This document shows, in pieces, positions 50,614-58,781 of a stretch of DNA of 64,000 bases. The position numbers were made by a program, and so were the translations under genes. How positions within the stretch are numbered: position 1 is the stretch's first letter; every line of letters begins with the position of its first letter. The stretch is taken from NCBI RefSeq assembly GCF_036046055.1, contig NZ_CP107939.1:6448001-6512000 (forward strand), read 5' to 3'. Source of the DNA: Nocardia sp. NBC_00403. GTDB taxonomy: Bacteria > Actinomycetota > Actinomycetes > Mycobacteriales > Mycobacteriaceae. The notes under the pieces are model-generated. The model worked only from the letters and a program-made list of their open reading frames with translations. It was not told where the DNA came from and did not search any database.

Positions 50614-52031
50614 GCACCATATGGGACCGCGACGCAGTGCTCATCGACGGCAACTGGCGGCGCGCGGCGGAAATCGTGGAAGTACAGAATCCCGCGACCG
50701 AAGAAGCGGTCGGAACCGCCGCCAGCGCACAGGTTTCCGATGTCGACGACGCCGTAGCCGCGGCAGTTCGAGCGCGGCGCGGCTGGGCGCAGATACCTCC
50801 CGCGGCGCGGATTTCGGCGCTGCGAACGGTCCTGGCGGAACTTCTGCAGCGCCGCGACGACCTGGTGGCCGCGACGGTCGCCGAGGTCGGCGCACCGGTG
50901 ACCATCGCCGAACAAGCCCACATCGATTGCGGGCTGGACGTTTTCGCGGGGTTCCTGAACGCCGCGCCGGAAGCGCTCCAGCCGCAGCACATCGGAAACT
51001 CGGTCTTGCTGCGCAAACCAGCGGGCGTGGTCGCGGCGATCACGCCGTGGAACTACCCGTTCTATCAGCTGGTCGCCAAACTCGGCGCCGCGCTCGCAGC
51101 CGGGTGCCCCATTGTCATCAAACCCGCTGAGCTGACCCCACTCTCGGCCTATCTGGTCGCCGATGCGGTACAGGCGGCCGGTATTCCGGACGGAGTGGTG
51201 AACCTGGTACCGGGCACCGGCACCACCGTGGGCGCCGCACTGGTCGCGCATCCACAGGTCGACGTCGTGTCGTTCACCGGATCCACCGCGGTCGGGCGAT
51301 CTGTCGCGCTGTCGGCGGCCGATCGCTTCGCCCGCGCCTGTCTCGAACTAGGCGGCAAATCGGCCAGCGTCGTCCTCGATGACGCCGATCTCGCTGCCGC
51401 GGTGCAGGGCACGGTCGCCTCCGCCATGCTCAACAGTGGGCAGACCTGCAGTGCATTGACCCGACTGCTGGTGCCGCGGGCGCTGTTGCCCGAGGCACTA
51501 GAACTGGCCGCCGTCGCGGCGGGCGCACTGGTGGTGGGCGACCCGACCGCGCGCGATACCGACATGGGCCCGCTCATTTCCGCGCGTCAGCGTGCTGCTG
51601 TCGCGCAGCACGTGAGTGGCGCGCTGGATCGCGGAGCCAGACTGGTCGCCGGCGGGCCCGGCCGACCGGCCGGGCTGGACCGCGGGCACTACCTGGCACC
51701 GACCGTGCTGGCCCACCTCGAGGCGGACGACCCTGCCGTCATCGAAGAAATCTTCGGCCCCGTGCTCGTCGTCTCCGCTCATGACGGCGACGACCACGCG
51801 ATCGAACTCGCAAACAGCGGGCCCTACGGACTGTCGGGCGCCGTGTGGTCGGCCGACGCCGAACGGGCACTCGCGACCTCCGACCGGATGGACACCGGAC
51901 AGGTCGATATCAATGGGGCGCCGTTCAATCCGCTCGCCCCGTTCGGCGGCTGGAAAGCGTCCGGATCGGGCCGTGAACTCGGCCGATCCGGCATCGAAGA
52001 ATACACCGAATTAACCTCGGTCCAGCGATGA
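50610..52031 (+). CDS. Aldehyde dehydrogenase
   Basis: A 473-residue NAD(P)-dependent aldehyde dehydrogenase. Seen are ITPWNYPFYQ, FTGSTAVGRSVAL, catalytic Glu in CLELGGKSASVV, catalytic Cys in NSGQTCSALTR, and the C-terminal FGPVLVVSAHDGDDHAI and PFGGWKASGSGREL. The ATG at 50610 overlaps the SDR stop (ATGA). It should oxidise the aldehyde made by the decarboxylase to the acid used by the CoA ligase (inference). Confidence 0.93.
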   Translation: MSTIWDRDAVLIDGNWRRAAEIVEVQNPATEEAVGTAASAQVSDVDDAVAAAVRARRGWAQIPPAARISALRTVLAELLQRRDDLVAATVAEVGAPVTIAEQAHIDCGLDVFAGFLNAAPEALQPQHIGNSVLLRKPAGVVAAITPWNYPFYQLVAKLGAALAAGCPIVIKPAELTPLSAYLVADAVQAAGIPDGVVNLVPGTGTTVGAALVAHPQVDVVSFTGSTAVGRSVALSAADRFARACLELGGKSASVVLDDADLAAAVQGTVASAMLNSGQTCSALTRLLVPRALLPEALELAAVAAGALVVGDPTARDTDMGPLISARQRAAVAQHVSGALDRGARLVAGGPGRPAGLDRGHYLAPTVLAHLEADDPAVIEEIFGPVLVVSAHDGDDHAIELANSGPYGLSGAVWSADAERALATSDRMDTGQVDINGAPFNPLAPFGGWKASGSGRELGRSGIEEYTELTSVQR

Positions 52032-52054
52032 GCTGGGCAGCCAAGGAGTCTCAT

Positions 52055-53212
52055 ATGAACACCAGCATTTCCGCATGGCCGCTGACCGGCGAGCAGCGCC
52101 AAATCATCGAACTCTGCCACGATTTCGCCGTGCGGGAGATCCGCCCGCGTGCGCGCGAGGTGGATGAAGCCGACATCGTCACGCCGGTTGACATCTTCCA
52201 GAAGGCCTCCGAGGTCGGCATCACCGACTTCATGATCCCGTCCGAGTACGGCGGCGGCGGCTTCACCGATGTGTTCACCCAGTGCCTGGTGCAGGAGGAA
52301 CTGTGCTGGGGTGACCCGGGCATCGGAAACCTGATGTGCTCCAACGGATTCTTCTCCGACCCGATTCTCGCTCTCGGCAACGAGGAGCAGAAGAAGCAGT
52401 GGCTTGGGCCGCTGACCGGACCGAACCCGCCGATGACCGCGCTGGCCACCACCGAACCGGAATCCGGCTCCGACGCGGCATCCATCGTCACCTACGCCGA
52501 GCGGGTTTCCGGCGGCTATGCGATCAGCGGACAGAAGGCGTGGATCTCCAACGCCGGCACCGCCGAATTCTATGTGGTGTTCGCCAAAACCGATCGGACG
52601 CAGCGTTCTTCGGGCGTCACCGCGTTCCTGCTCGACCGCAATGCCGAAGGGATCACCTTCGGTCAGCCGATGCGCAAGATGGGCCAGCGGGCCATCGTGT
52701 GCCGGGAGATTTTCTTCGACAAGGTGTTCGTGCCCGAGGCCAACCGGCTGGGCGACGAAGGCCAGGGCTTCCACGGACTGATGGCCACCTTCGATATTTC
52801 GCGAGTCGTGCTCGGCGCCGCCGCTGTCGGAGCCGCCCGCGCGGCGTACGAGTACGCGCTCGACTACGCGCGCACCCGCAAGCAGTTCGGCAAGCCGATC
52901 ATCGAGCACCAGGCGGTCGCATTCCGTCTCGCCGATATGGCCACCCGCATCGAATCCTCGCGGCTGCTGGTTCATCACGCGGCGCGAGTACTCGACTCCG
53001 GTGCTCCCGCAGCAGGACTGGCGGCGATGGCCAAGCTGACCGCCTCCGAGACGGCCATGTTCGTCACCTGGGCCGCGGTGCAGACGCTCGGCGGCTGGGG
53101 CTACTCCCGTGAGCATCCGGTCGAGCAGTGGATGCGCGATGTCAAGCTCGAGGAGATCGAGGAGGGCACCTCCGACATCATGCGGCTGGTGATCTCCCGC
53201 AACCTGCGCTGA
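52055..53212 (+). CDS. Acyl-CoA dehydrogenase
   Basis: A 385-residue FAD-dependent acyl-CoA dehydrogenase: ALATTEPESGSDAAS and GYAISGQKAWISNAG in the middle domain, YALDYARTRKQFGKPIIEHQ in the C-terminal domain, and the family end with QTLGGWGYSREHPVEQWMRD followed by EEIEEGTSDIMRLV, holding the catalytic Glu (EGTS). The ATG at 52055 has AAGGAGT upstream. Last gene of the operon; a terminator follows. Confidence 0.93.
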   Translation: MNTSISAWPLTGEQRQIIELCHDFAVREIRPRAREVDEADIVTPVDIFQKASEVGITDFMIPSEYGGGGFTDVFTQCLVQEELCWGDPGIGNLMCSNGFFSDPILALGNEEQKKQWLGPLTGPNPPMTALATTEPESGSDAASIVTYAERVSGGYAISGQKAWISNAGTAEFYVVFAKTDRTQRSSGVTAFLLDRNAEGITFGQPMRKMGQRAIVCREIFFDKVFVPEANRLGDEGQGFHGLMATFDISRVVLGAAAVGAARAAYEYALDYARTRKQFGKPIIEHQAVAFRLADMATRIESSRLLVHHAARVLDSGAPAAGLAAMAKLTASETAMFVTWAAVQTLGGWGYSREHPVEQWMRDVKLEEIEEGTSDIMRLVISRNLR

Positions 53213-53226
53213 GGCCCACCACACCC

Positions 53227-53264
53227 GAAATACCCAGTCCAGCTATGGCCGGACTGGGTATTTC
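53227..53264 (+). terminator. Terminator of the CoA-ligase operon
   Basis: 14-bp perfect stem GAAATACCCAGTCC and its complement (53251-53264) with a 10-base loop, 14 bases after the acyl-CoA dehydrogenase stop. Confidence 0.7.
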
Positions 53265-53329
53265 TCGTTCCGAATCCCTATCCGGGCGGCGATACCGACG
53301 GCCCGGCAGGGTGGTCCGGCACGGATGAG

Positions 53330-53375
53330 AAACGGCTGCGGCCGGTCGTCGATTGACGACCGGCCGCAGCCGTTT
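53330..53375. terminator. Long bidirectional hairpin between convergent genes
   Basis: A 21-bp perfect stem, 53330-53350 and 53355-53375, with a four-base GATT loop. It lies between the acyl-CoA dehydrogenase and the convergent permease gene and starts with AAA/ends with TTT, so it can terminate both strands. Confidence 0.75.
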
Positions 53376-53386
53376 ACATGATCGGT

Positions 53387-54958
53387 CTAAGGCACGCTGA
53401 CCTCGGGATGCGGCGCCGAGGTAACGGTGTCCACAGCAGCGGCCCTGCCGCGCTGGTGGCGTCCGATCAATACGAAGCCAAGTCCGACGACGGCGAACAC
53501 GACCAGGGGAACCAGCTGAGTCAGTGTGTATTCCAGACGTTCACCGGCGAAACTGGTCGGCAGCGAGTCGTCGGGGTGGCTCGTACTGCCGAACCAGCCC
53601 AATCCCGCTCCCGGCCACAGCAACTGGACCAGGGTGAACAAGACGATCGCAGTCGTGACAACGGAGGCAGCGACAGCGCCGAGCCGTCCGCCCGGCACGC
53701 TGAACGGCCTCCGCGCATCCGGATACTTACGGCGCAGCACCAGCAGGGCGGGGAACAGCCCGAGGTAGGCGAACATCGTCATGGAGATGGCGAGGTTCAG
53801 GCCGGCACTGAAGTACTTGCCCGTATCGCCCTCGGTGATATTCAGCGCCGCGACCATGATGACTGTCGCCAGCACCCCGGAGAGGATATTGACTCGGACC
53901 GGCGTACCGGCCTTCTCCGACAGCACACCGAAGAACCTGGGCCCGGCGCCGTCCGCGCACGCCGTGGCCTGCGCGCGGCTTTCACCGAGACCCCAGGCCA
54001 CCCCGCTGGTGAACAGGGCGACGATGAGACCGATCGCCGCGATCCAACCGGCGAGGGCACCGAAGCCGGTCAATTCGATTGTCCCGTCAGGTAGTTCGTG
54101 GCTGCCGTAAACGCTCAGCACCGCCTTGCACGCGTCGATGAACCCACCCAGGCTGGTGACCTGATGATTGGGCAGTACCAACAGGATTCCCGCGACCGGC
54201 AGGGCGACCATGACGAACGACAGGATCCCGGAGCGCAATACCGCGAGCGGGATCGCGCGTCGCGGATTCTCCATTTCCTCTGCCGCGGAACTGGAGAGTT
54301 CGAAACCCACGAAGGTGAACACGATGACCGGAACCAGCACGATCAACCCGGCATAGGTGGGTGTGAAGCTGCCCGTATCCAGCGGTTGCACACCACGTTT
54401 GATGCCGTAGACCACGGTGGAGACGAAGAACGCGCCAAGCAGCACGATGCGTGCCCACGCGCCCGCCGCCGGTACCCAGCGGCCAACACGGAGCGACACC
54501 GAGGTCGACACCACCCCGGCCCAGATGAAGACGAGCCCGGCGATGTAGGTCCATAGCCCGGACAGCGGGTAGACGAACTTCGAGAACGTCTCCATGGCGA
54601 CGACACACAGAGTGCCGCCAACCCAGACCGGGTTGGAGAGCCAATACACAAGCTGCGTGATGCCTGCGACGAATCGGCCGTAGGCCATTCGCGTCCAGAT
54701 GTACTGACCGCCCTCCAGCGGGAAGGAAGCGCTGAGCTCGGCCACGATCAACCCGTAGGGCACGAAGAACAGCAGCGCGAGGATGAGTAACCAGCTGAAT
54801 GCCTGATGACCCGACGAGGCGAGTGACCCGATCGTGTCGAGCCCGACGAGCGAGCAGAGCAGCAGGAAGAACACGTCGAACCGTCGAAGGCCGCGTTTGA
54901 GCTTTGCCTTGTTCGCGTGCAGAAAATCTGTGTCGCCGGTGGGGCTGGGTTCGGACAC
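53387..54958 (-). CDS. APC-superfamily amino-acid permease
   Basis: A 523-residue permease with about 12-13 hydrophobic segments. The first reads VFFLLLCSLVGLDTIGSLAS, and FVGFELSSSAAEEMENPRRA is the conserved APC loop after helix 6. A GTG start has AAGGAGG upstream. The operator-like palindrome at 55014 lies in the divergent region shared with the TetR gene. Likely imports the amino acid degraded by the neighbouring enzymes (inference). Confidence 0.88.
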   Translation of the reverse strand: MSEPSPTGDTDFLHANKAKLKRGLRRFDVFFLLLCSLVGLDTIGSLASSGHQAFSWLLILALLFFVPYGLIVAELSASFPLEGGQYIWTRMAYGRFVAGITQLVYWLSNPVWVGGTLCVVAMETFSKFVYPLSGLWTYIAGLVFIWAGVVSTSVSLRVGRWVPAAGAWARIVLLGAFFVSTVVYGIKRGVQPLDTGSFTPTYAGLIVLVPVIVFTFVGFELSSSAAEEMENPRRAIPLAVLRSGILSFVMVALPVAGILLVLPNHQVTSLGGFIDACKAVLSVYGSHELPDGTIELTGFGALAGWIAAIGLIVALFTSGVAWGLGESRAQATACADGAGPRFFGVLSEKAGTPVRVNILSGVLATVIMVAALNITEGDTGKYFSAGLNLAISMTMFAYLGLFPALLVLRRKYPDARRPFSVPGGRLGAVAASVVTTAIVLFTLVQLLWPGAGLGWFGSTSHPDDSLPTSFAGERLEYTLTQLVPLVVFAVVGLGFVLIGRHQRGRAAAVDTVTSAPHPEVSVP

Positions 54959-55013
54959 TAGGTCCTCCTTGCAAGGAAAGGATAGCTAAATATTCCCTGT
55001 CCAGCAGTCTTAA

Positions 55014-55029
55014 CTGACTGATCAAACAG
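55014..55029. promoter_or_regulatory. Operator 3 of the TetR catabolic regulon
   Basis: CTGACTGATCAAACAG in the divergent region between the permease (start 54958) and the TetR gene (start 55107). Shares the CTGACTG half with operator 2. Confidence 0.5.
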
Positions 55030-55106
55030 TATGAGGGTCAAGAGTGCGACGCCGGTCACATCTTGTCAACCCCTGAACGAGAAGAACCTGCGAGTAATTT
55101 GTGGTC

Positions 55107-55706
55107 ATGCCCAGAGTGAAGAAGGAAGCCGACGCTCGTCGTGAGGAAATTTTGGCCGCGACTCTCGAACTGATCACTGAGCGCGGGATCAGTGGCGTGC
55201 GCGCGAGTGACGTCGCATCCCGCCTTCATGTAAGCCCCGGCCTGGTCTTCTACCACTTCGACACGCTCGAGAAGCTCATCGTCAGCGCCTTCCGCAGCGC
55301 CACCGAACGGGACCTGGCCCAGCTGGAAGCCCTGCTGACGACGAGCGACGGCACGATGACCGAACGGCTGCGCACGGCACTGCACCAGTACGGCCCGACC
55401 GGCGCTGCCCCGAGCTGGCGGCTGTGGATCGAGGGTTGGTCGGCATCACTGCGCAATCCGGAACTGCGCGCGGTGATCAGGATTCTGGACAGCAGATGGC
55501 GTGCGGTCATTACCGATCTGGTCGCACTGGGAGTCGCCTCGGGCGAGTTCAAAACGTCCGATCCACGGGGGGTCGCGTGGCGCCTGACCGCGATGCTCGA
55601 CGGCCTCGCGGTGCAGCGTGTGGCCTTCGACGAGGCCATCTCCGGAACAGATGTGGCCAACTGGACCCGCGCGGCAATCGCAAGCGAACTCAGCGTCACC
55701 CCTTGA
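55107..55706 (+). CDS. TetR-family regulator, presumed controller of the amino-acid catabolic set
   Basis: A 199-residue TetR protein starting MPRVKKEADARREEIL, with helix-turn-helix RLHVSPGLVFYHFDTLEKL. The BetI-like C-terminal domain continues to residue 199. It sits between the permease and the amino-acid dehydrogenase, with operator-like palindromes on both sides and two more at 47.7 kb. It is the only regulator inside the catabolic block, so autoregulation and control of all four units is inferred. Confidence 0.88.
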   Translation: MPRVKKEADARREEILAATLELITERGISGVRASDVASRLHVSPGLVFYHFDTLEKLIVSAFRSATERDLAQLEALLTTSDGTMTERLRTALHQYGPTGAAPSWRLWIEGWSASLRNPELRAVIRILDSRWRAVITDLVALGVASGEFKTSDPRGVAWRLTAMLDGLAVQRVAFDEAISGTDVANWTRAAIASELSVTP

Positions 55707-55727
55707 CCTTCGCGGCCGCCTCCGGTA

Positions 55728-55751
55728 CTAACTAATTGACCAATCAGTTAG
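55728..55751. promoter_or_regulatory. Operator 4 of the TetR catabolic regulon
   Basis: A near-perfect 24-bp palindrome with half-sites CTAACTAATTG and CAATCAGTTAG, 16 bases before the dehydrogenase start and followed by the AGGAGG ribosome-binding site. Confidence 0.6.
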
Positions 55752-55766
55752 CAACAGGAGGTCGTC

Positions 55767-56999
55767 ATGTCTCTGACCCTGCCGAATGCCGTCACCGAGT
55801 CGGCTACGGCAACCGACTCGCCGTTTCTCGAAGTCACCTGGCATGACACCGAGTCCAGCGCCACCGGATACCTGGTGATCGATCGGCTCGTTCGCGGACT
55901 CTGCAGCGGCGGCCTGCGAATGCGGGCCGGTTGCTCGGCATCGGAAGTACGCGGCCTGGCTCGCGGGATGACGCTCAAGGAGGCGATCCACTTCGAGCCG
56001 GGTGCGCACTACGTCCCATTGGGCGGCGCTAAGGGTGGAATCGACTTCGACCCCTACGACCCGGCCGCAGGCGGTGTGCTGGAGCGCTACCTCGCCGCCA
56101 TGGCGCCGCTGATCGAACAGCGCTGGACCATGGGTGAGGACTTCGGTGTGCGGCAGGACGCCGTTGACCGCGCGATCGAGCGCATCGGCCTGACCAGCTC
56201 CGTACAGGCCGCGCACCGGGCGGTCCCGGATATGGCGGCCGCCGACGCACGCATGGCGAAGGCCTTCAGCACCGATGTCGACGGCATCTCCCTCGACGAG
56301 TTGGTCGGCGGATTCGGAGTCGCCGAGGCAGCGCTGGCCGCACTGCGCCACCGCGGCATGAACCCGGCCGAGTCGACAGCGTTCATCCAGGGCTTCGGCT
56401 CGATGGGCGGCGCTGCGGCCCGCTATCTAGCGCGGGCCGGCGTGCGAGTGGTGGGCATTGCCGACGTGCACGGCGTCGTCTCCAATGAGGGGGGACTCGA
56501 CGTCGAACGCCTGCTGCTGACCCGCGACCGCAGTGGTGCGATCGACCGCACCCAGTTGCGCGACGCCGACCGGATCGAGCCCGGCGACCGCTGGCTCCAG
56601 ATCTCCGCCGACCTCCTGGTCCCCGCGGCAACCTCGTACTGCATCCATGCCGGAAACCACGCCGAGGTGCAGGCCACCGTCATTGCCGAAGCGGCCAATA
56701 TGCCCATCACCCCCGAAGCCGAGCAGGCCCTCGACCTGCGCCAGGTCACGGTGTCCCCCGATTTCGTCGCCAACTCTGCGACCAATGCATGGTGGTGGTG
56801 GGTTCTCTTCGGCGACATCGACGGCAGTGCCGAGCAATCCTTCGAGAAGATCTCCACCCGCATCGGCGCCCTCAGCGACGAAATGTTCGCCCGCGCAACC
56901 GAAGACAGGACCAGCACCCGCACCGCCGCCTTCGCCATCGCCATCGAACGCCTCGCCGACATCAACACCCGCTTCGACGCCTTCGCGCTCACCCGCTGA
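55767..56999 (+). CDS. Glu/Leu/Phe/Val-family amino-acid dehydrogenase
   Basis: A 410-residue NAD(P)-dependent amino-acid dehydrogenase. Substrate-domain lysines are in GMTLKEAIHF and VPLGGAKGGIDF, the catalytic-acid region is MGEDFGVRQD, and the Rossmann motif is IQGFGSMGGAAARYLARAGV. The C-terminal region shows ANMPITPEA. It deaminates an amino acid to the 2-oxoacid. AGGAGG lies upstream of the ATG and the palindrome just before that. Exact substrate (Leu, Val, Phe or other) cannot be read from sequence. Confidence 0.9.
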   Translation: MSLTLPNAVTESATATDSPFLEVTWHDTESSATGYLVIDRLVRGLCSGGLRMRAGCSASEVRGLARGMTLKEAIHFEPGAHYVPLGGAKGGIDFDPYDPAAGGVLERYLAAMAPLIEQRWTMGEDFGVRQDAVDRAIERIGLTSSVQAAHRAVPDMAAADARMAKAFSTDVDGISLDELVGGFGVAEAALAALRHRGMNPAESTAFIQGFGSMGGAAARYLARAGVRVVGIADVHGVVSNEGGLDVERLLLTRDRSGAIDRTQLRDADRIEPGDRWLQISADLLVPAATSYCIHAGNHAEVQATVIAEAANMPITPEAEQALDLRQVTVSPDFVANSATNAWWWWVLFGDIDGSAEQSFEKISTRIGALSDEMFARATEDRTSTRTAAFAIAIERLADINTRFDAFALTR

Positions 57000-57475
57000 C
57001 GCCCGAGGCCGACACCAGGCATACACGACACCCACAGCGTAATCGAGACTGCCGGCCCGAGATCGCGGTGTCGGCCGACCGCCGCTGGTAGCGACCGCCG
57101 AACCAGGCGGGGTATGACCGTCGAGGGCGCGCAATCCCCGTGCACCCTCAACCCACCTCGCCCACTACCACAGGGCAGGCCGAGAAATCGGGTGGCTGGT
57201 TGAGCTCGCCGACTCTGGTCGCATCGTGCCAGTGCTCGGGAAAGACGACGATGCAGAGGATTCGGAGCCCTGTGATGGCCAGGCGATTTCGTAGTCAACT
57301 GCATCGTTCACGATCCGCGCTGGGACCACGCAGTCGAGGGAGCAATGATCAATTCCTGTGGATGACCTGGGAGGGCGTGCCTTCCCGGAAGATGATCTAC
57401 GAAGGTCGCCTGAGAAGACCTCATCCACAGGATTTGACAATCGTCGGGCTTCGACGGCTACCTCACCCATGTCGG
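57000..57475. other. Intergenic with an 79-bp inverted-repeat element
   Basis: 476 bases without a supported gene. A perfect 12-bp inverted repeat TCCTGTGGATGA (57354-57365) and its complement (57421-57432) bracket a 55-base centre that contains a second small hairpin. Otherwise nothing recognised. Confidence 0.6.
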
Positions 57476-57769
57476 CTACTGAATGATGGGGTGGGGTGCG
57501 GGTGGGCCGGGCGAGGGCGGGGTCAGTGCGGAGGCTAGGCCCGCCGGCTTTGGGGAATTGGGATTTCGGGGCGGCGGATTCAGCATCAGCGGAGGTAGCG
57601 CAGATGAGTGAGTGTCGCCTCCGGTTGGCTTGGGCGGGCACTGCGGCGAGCGGGGTTGTGCACTGCTGCAGGTGTAAGTGGGCACTGTCGAGTCGGCTTG
57701 GGCAACCGATACCGAGCCTGCGGAGACGGCCAGCGTGATCGCGATCGCGTAGAAGTAGGTCGCACGCAT
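57476..57769 (-). CDS. Small secreted Pro-rich protein
   Basis: A 97-residue preprotein. The signal peptide (MRATYFYAIAITLAVSAGSV...AQA) ends at about residue 26; the mature part holds two Cys near the start (YTCSSAQPRSPQCPP) and is strongly Pro-rich. Six bases after the MspA porin stop on the same strand, so probably cotranscribed. The ATG is at 57769. Function unknown. Confidence 0.6.
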   Translation of the reverse strand: MRATYFYAIAITLAVSAGSVSVAQADSTVPTYTCSSAQPRSPQCPPKPTGGDTHSSALPPLMLNPPPRNPNSPKPAGLASALTPPSPGPPAPHPIIQ

Positions 57770-57774
57770 CGGTA

Positions 57775-58401
57775 TCACAGCCAGATCGGGTCGCCGTACA
57801 CGGCGACGGAGTTGTCGGCGTCGGCGGTCGAGGTGGACGCGATCGCGTACGAGCGCAGGCTCACCGGCCCCATGCACGAGTCGACTTTGATCTGCACCTG
57901 ATCAGCGGTGATCGAGGCATGCGCGCCGCTGAGCTCCTTCGTCCCGAACGTCACGGTGGTGATCGTGCCCGGCTTGGGTGAGAAGGAGACGCTCGGGATC
58001 GCTAGTGCGCTCGCGCCGGCGTTCGCACCGCCCACCGAGATGCCTATGTTCGGTCCGATCGCCGTGGACAGCCCGATGGTCATGCCGTTGGACACATCGA
58101 CCTGGCAACCGATCTGGTAACCCAACGTCACGCTGCCCGAGTTAACCGGTACCCGACCGTGTCCAGTGATGTCGGCGACGGCCTTCAGCCTGACGAATCC
58201 TTCACGGGTGAACGGTGAGGCAGCCAGGTTGGGAACACGATCCAGATTCTCCGCGACCTTGGTGATTCGCACCTGCCATCCGTCGTCGGTGGTGACCTCG
58301 CGCGAGGTCTCCGCTACCGGATCCGCGGACGCGGTCGCGTACGTGCCAGCAATGAGTGTCGCTGCCACCAGGCACGGCAACGCGACGATAGAGCGTTTCA
58401 T
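57775..58401 (-). CDS. MspA-family outer-membrane porin
   Basis: A 208-residue preprotein with signal peptide (MKRSIVALPCLVAATLIAG...ASA, about 27). The mature part matches MspA: VPNLAASPFTREGFVRLKAV, TLGYQIGCQVDVSNGMTIG, PSVSFSPKPGTITTVTFGTK and the ending VAVYGDPIWL. MspA porins form octameric channels in the mycolate outer membrane (established). It is shorter than MspA proper, as are many Nocardia members. Confidence 0.85.
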   Translation of the reverse strand: MKRSIVALPCLVAATLIAGTYATASADPVAETSREVTTDDGWQVRITKVAENLDRVPNLAASPFTREGFVRLKAVADITGHGRVPVNSGSVTLGYQIGCQVDVSNGMTIGLSTAIGPNIGISVGGANAGASALAIPSVSFSPKPGTITTVTFGTKELSGAHASITADQVQIKVDSCMGPVSLRSYAIASTSTADADNSVAVYGDPIWL

Positions 58402-58409
58402 TCGAACAT

Positions 58410-58740
58410 GTCCTTATCGCTAGACGTGTTTCTCGCACTCAGGCGGCCGCTGGTCTGGTTGAGCAGCCGCCTGATGGTGATCGTGCTGCCGTCGTGGCCG
58501 TTGCCGCGGACGACGCCGGCAGCCACTTCTCCACGGTGTCGTCCAGGCTCAACCGGCCGTCGGCCGCGAGTCGCGGACGTCAGCCAGGATGCCGGGCAGG
58601 CCGCCGTTGGTCACGGCCCGCTCCGGCACCCGCTGGACCCGGCGTGGTCGTCGGCTACCGCTGCCGACGTGCTGACGGTCACCGCCAGTGCGGCGGCGAG
58701 CAGGCAGGTGGCGCGCGGAGGATTTTTGCCTTGATGGGTG
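58410..58740 (-). pseudogene. Decayed tandem copy of serine hydrolase (beta-lactamase-like)
   Basis: Read in several frames, the minus strand gives a signal-peptide-like CLLAAALAVTVSTSAAVADD, then VTNGGLPGILADVRD, GRLSLDDTVEKWLP, and NGHDGSTITIRRLLNQTSG. The last three match residues about 15-120 of the intact hydrolase upstream (58782-59927), with the SxxK region and the rest missing. Multiple frameshifts and an internal deletion. Confidence 0.7.
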
Positions 58741-58781
58741 ATCGCCTTTCAATTCTTTCAATGGGTGAGGTGGCTGCGTGC

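Noticed and set aside
57165..57641. A minus-strand 158-codon gene in the region after the amino-acid dehydrogenase
   Set aside because: Ser/Arg/Pro-biased translation without recognisable motifs, overlapping the Pro-rich secreted protein in another frame.
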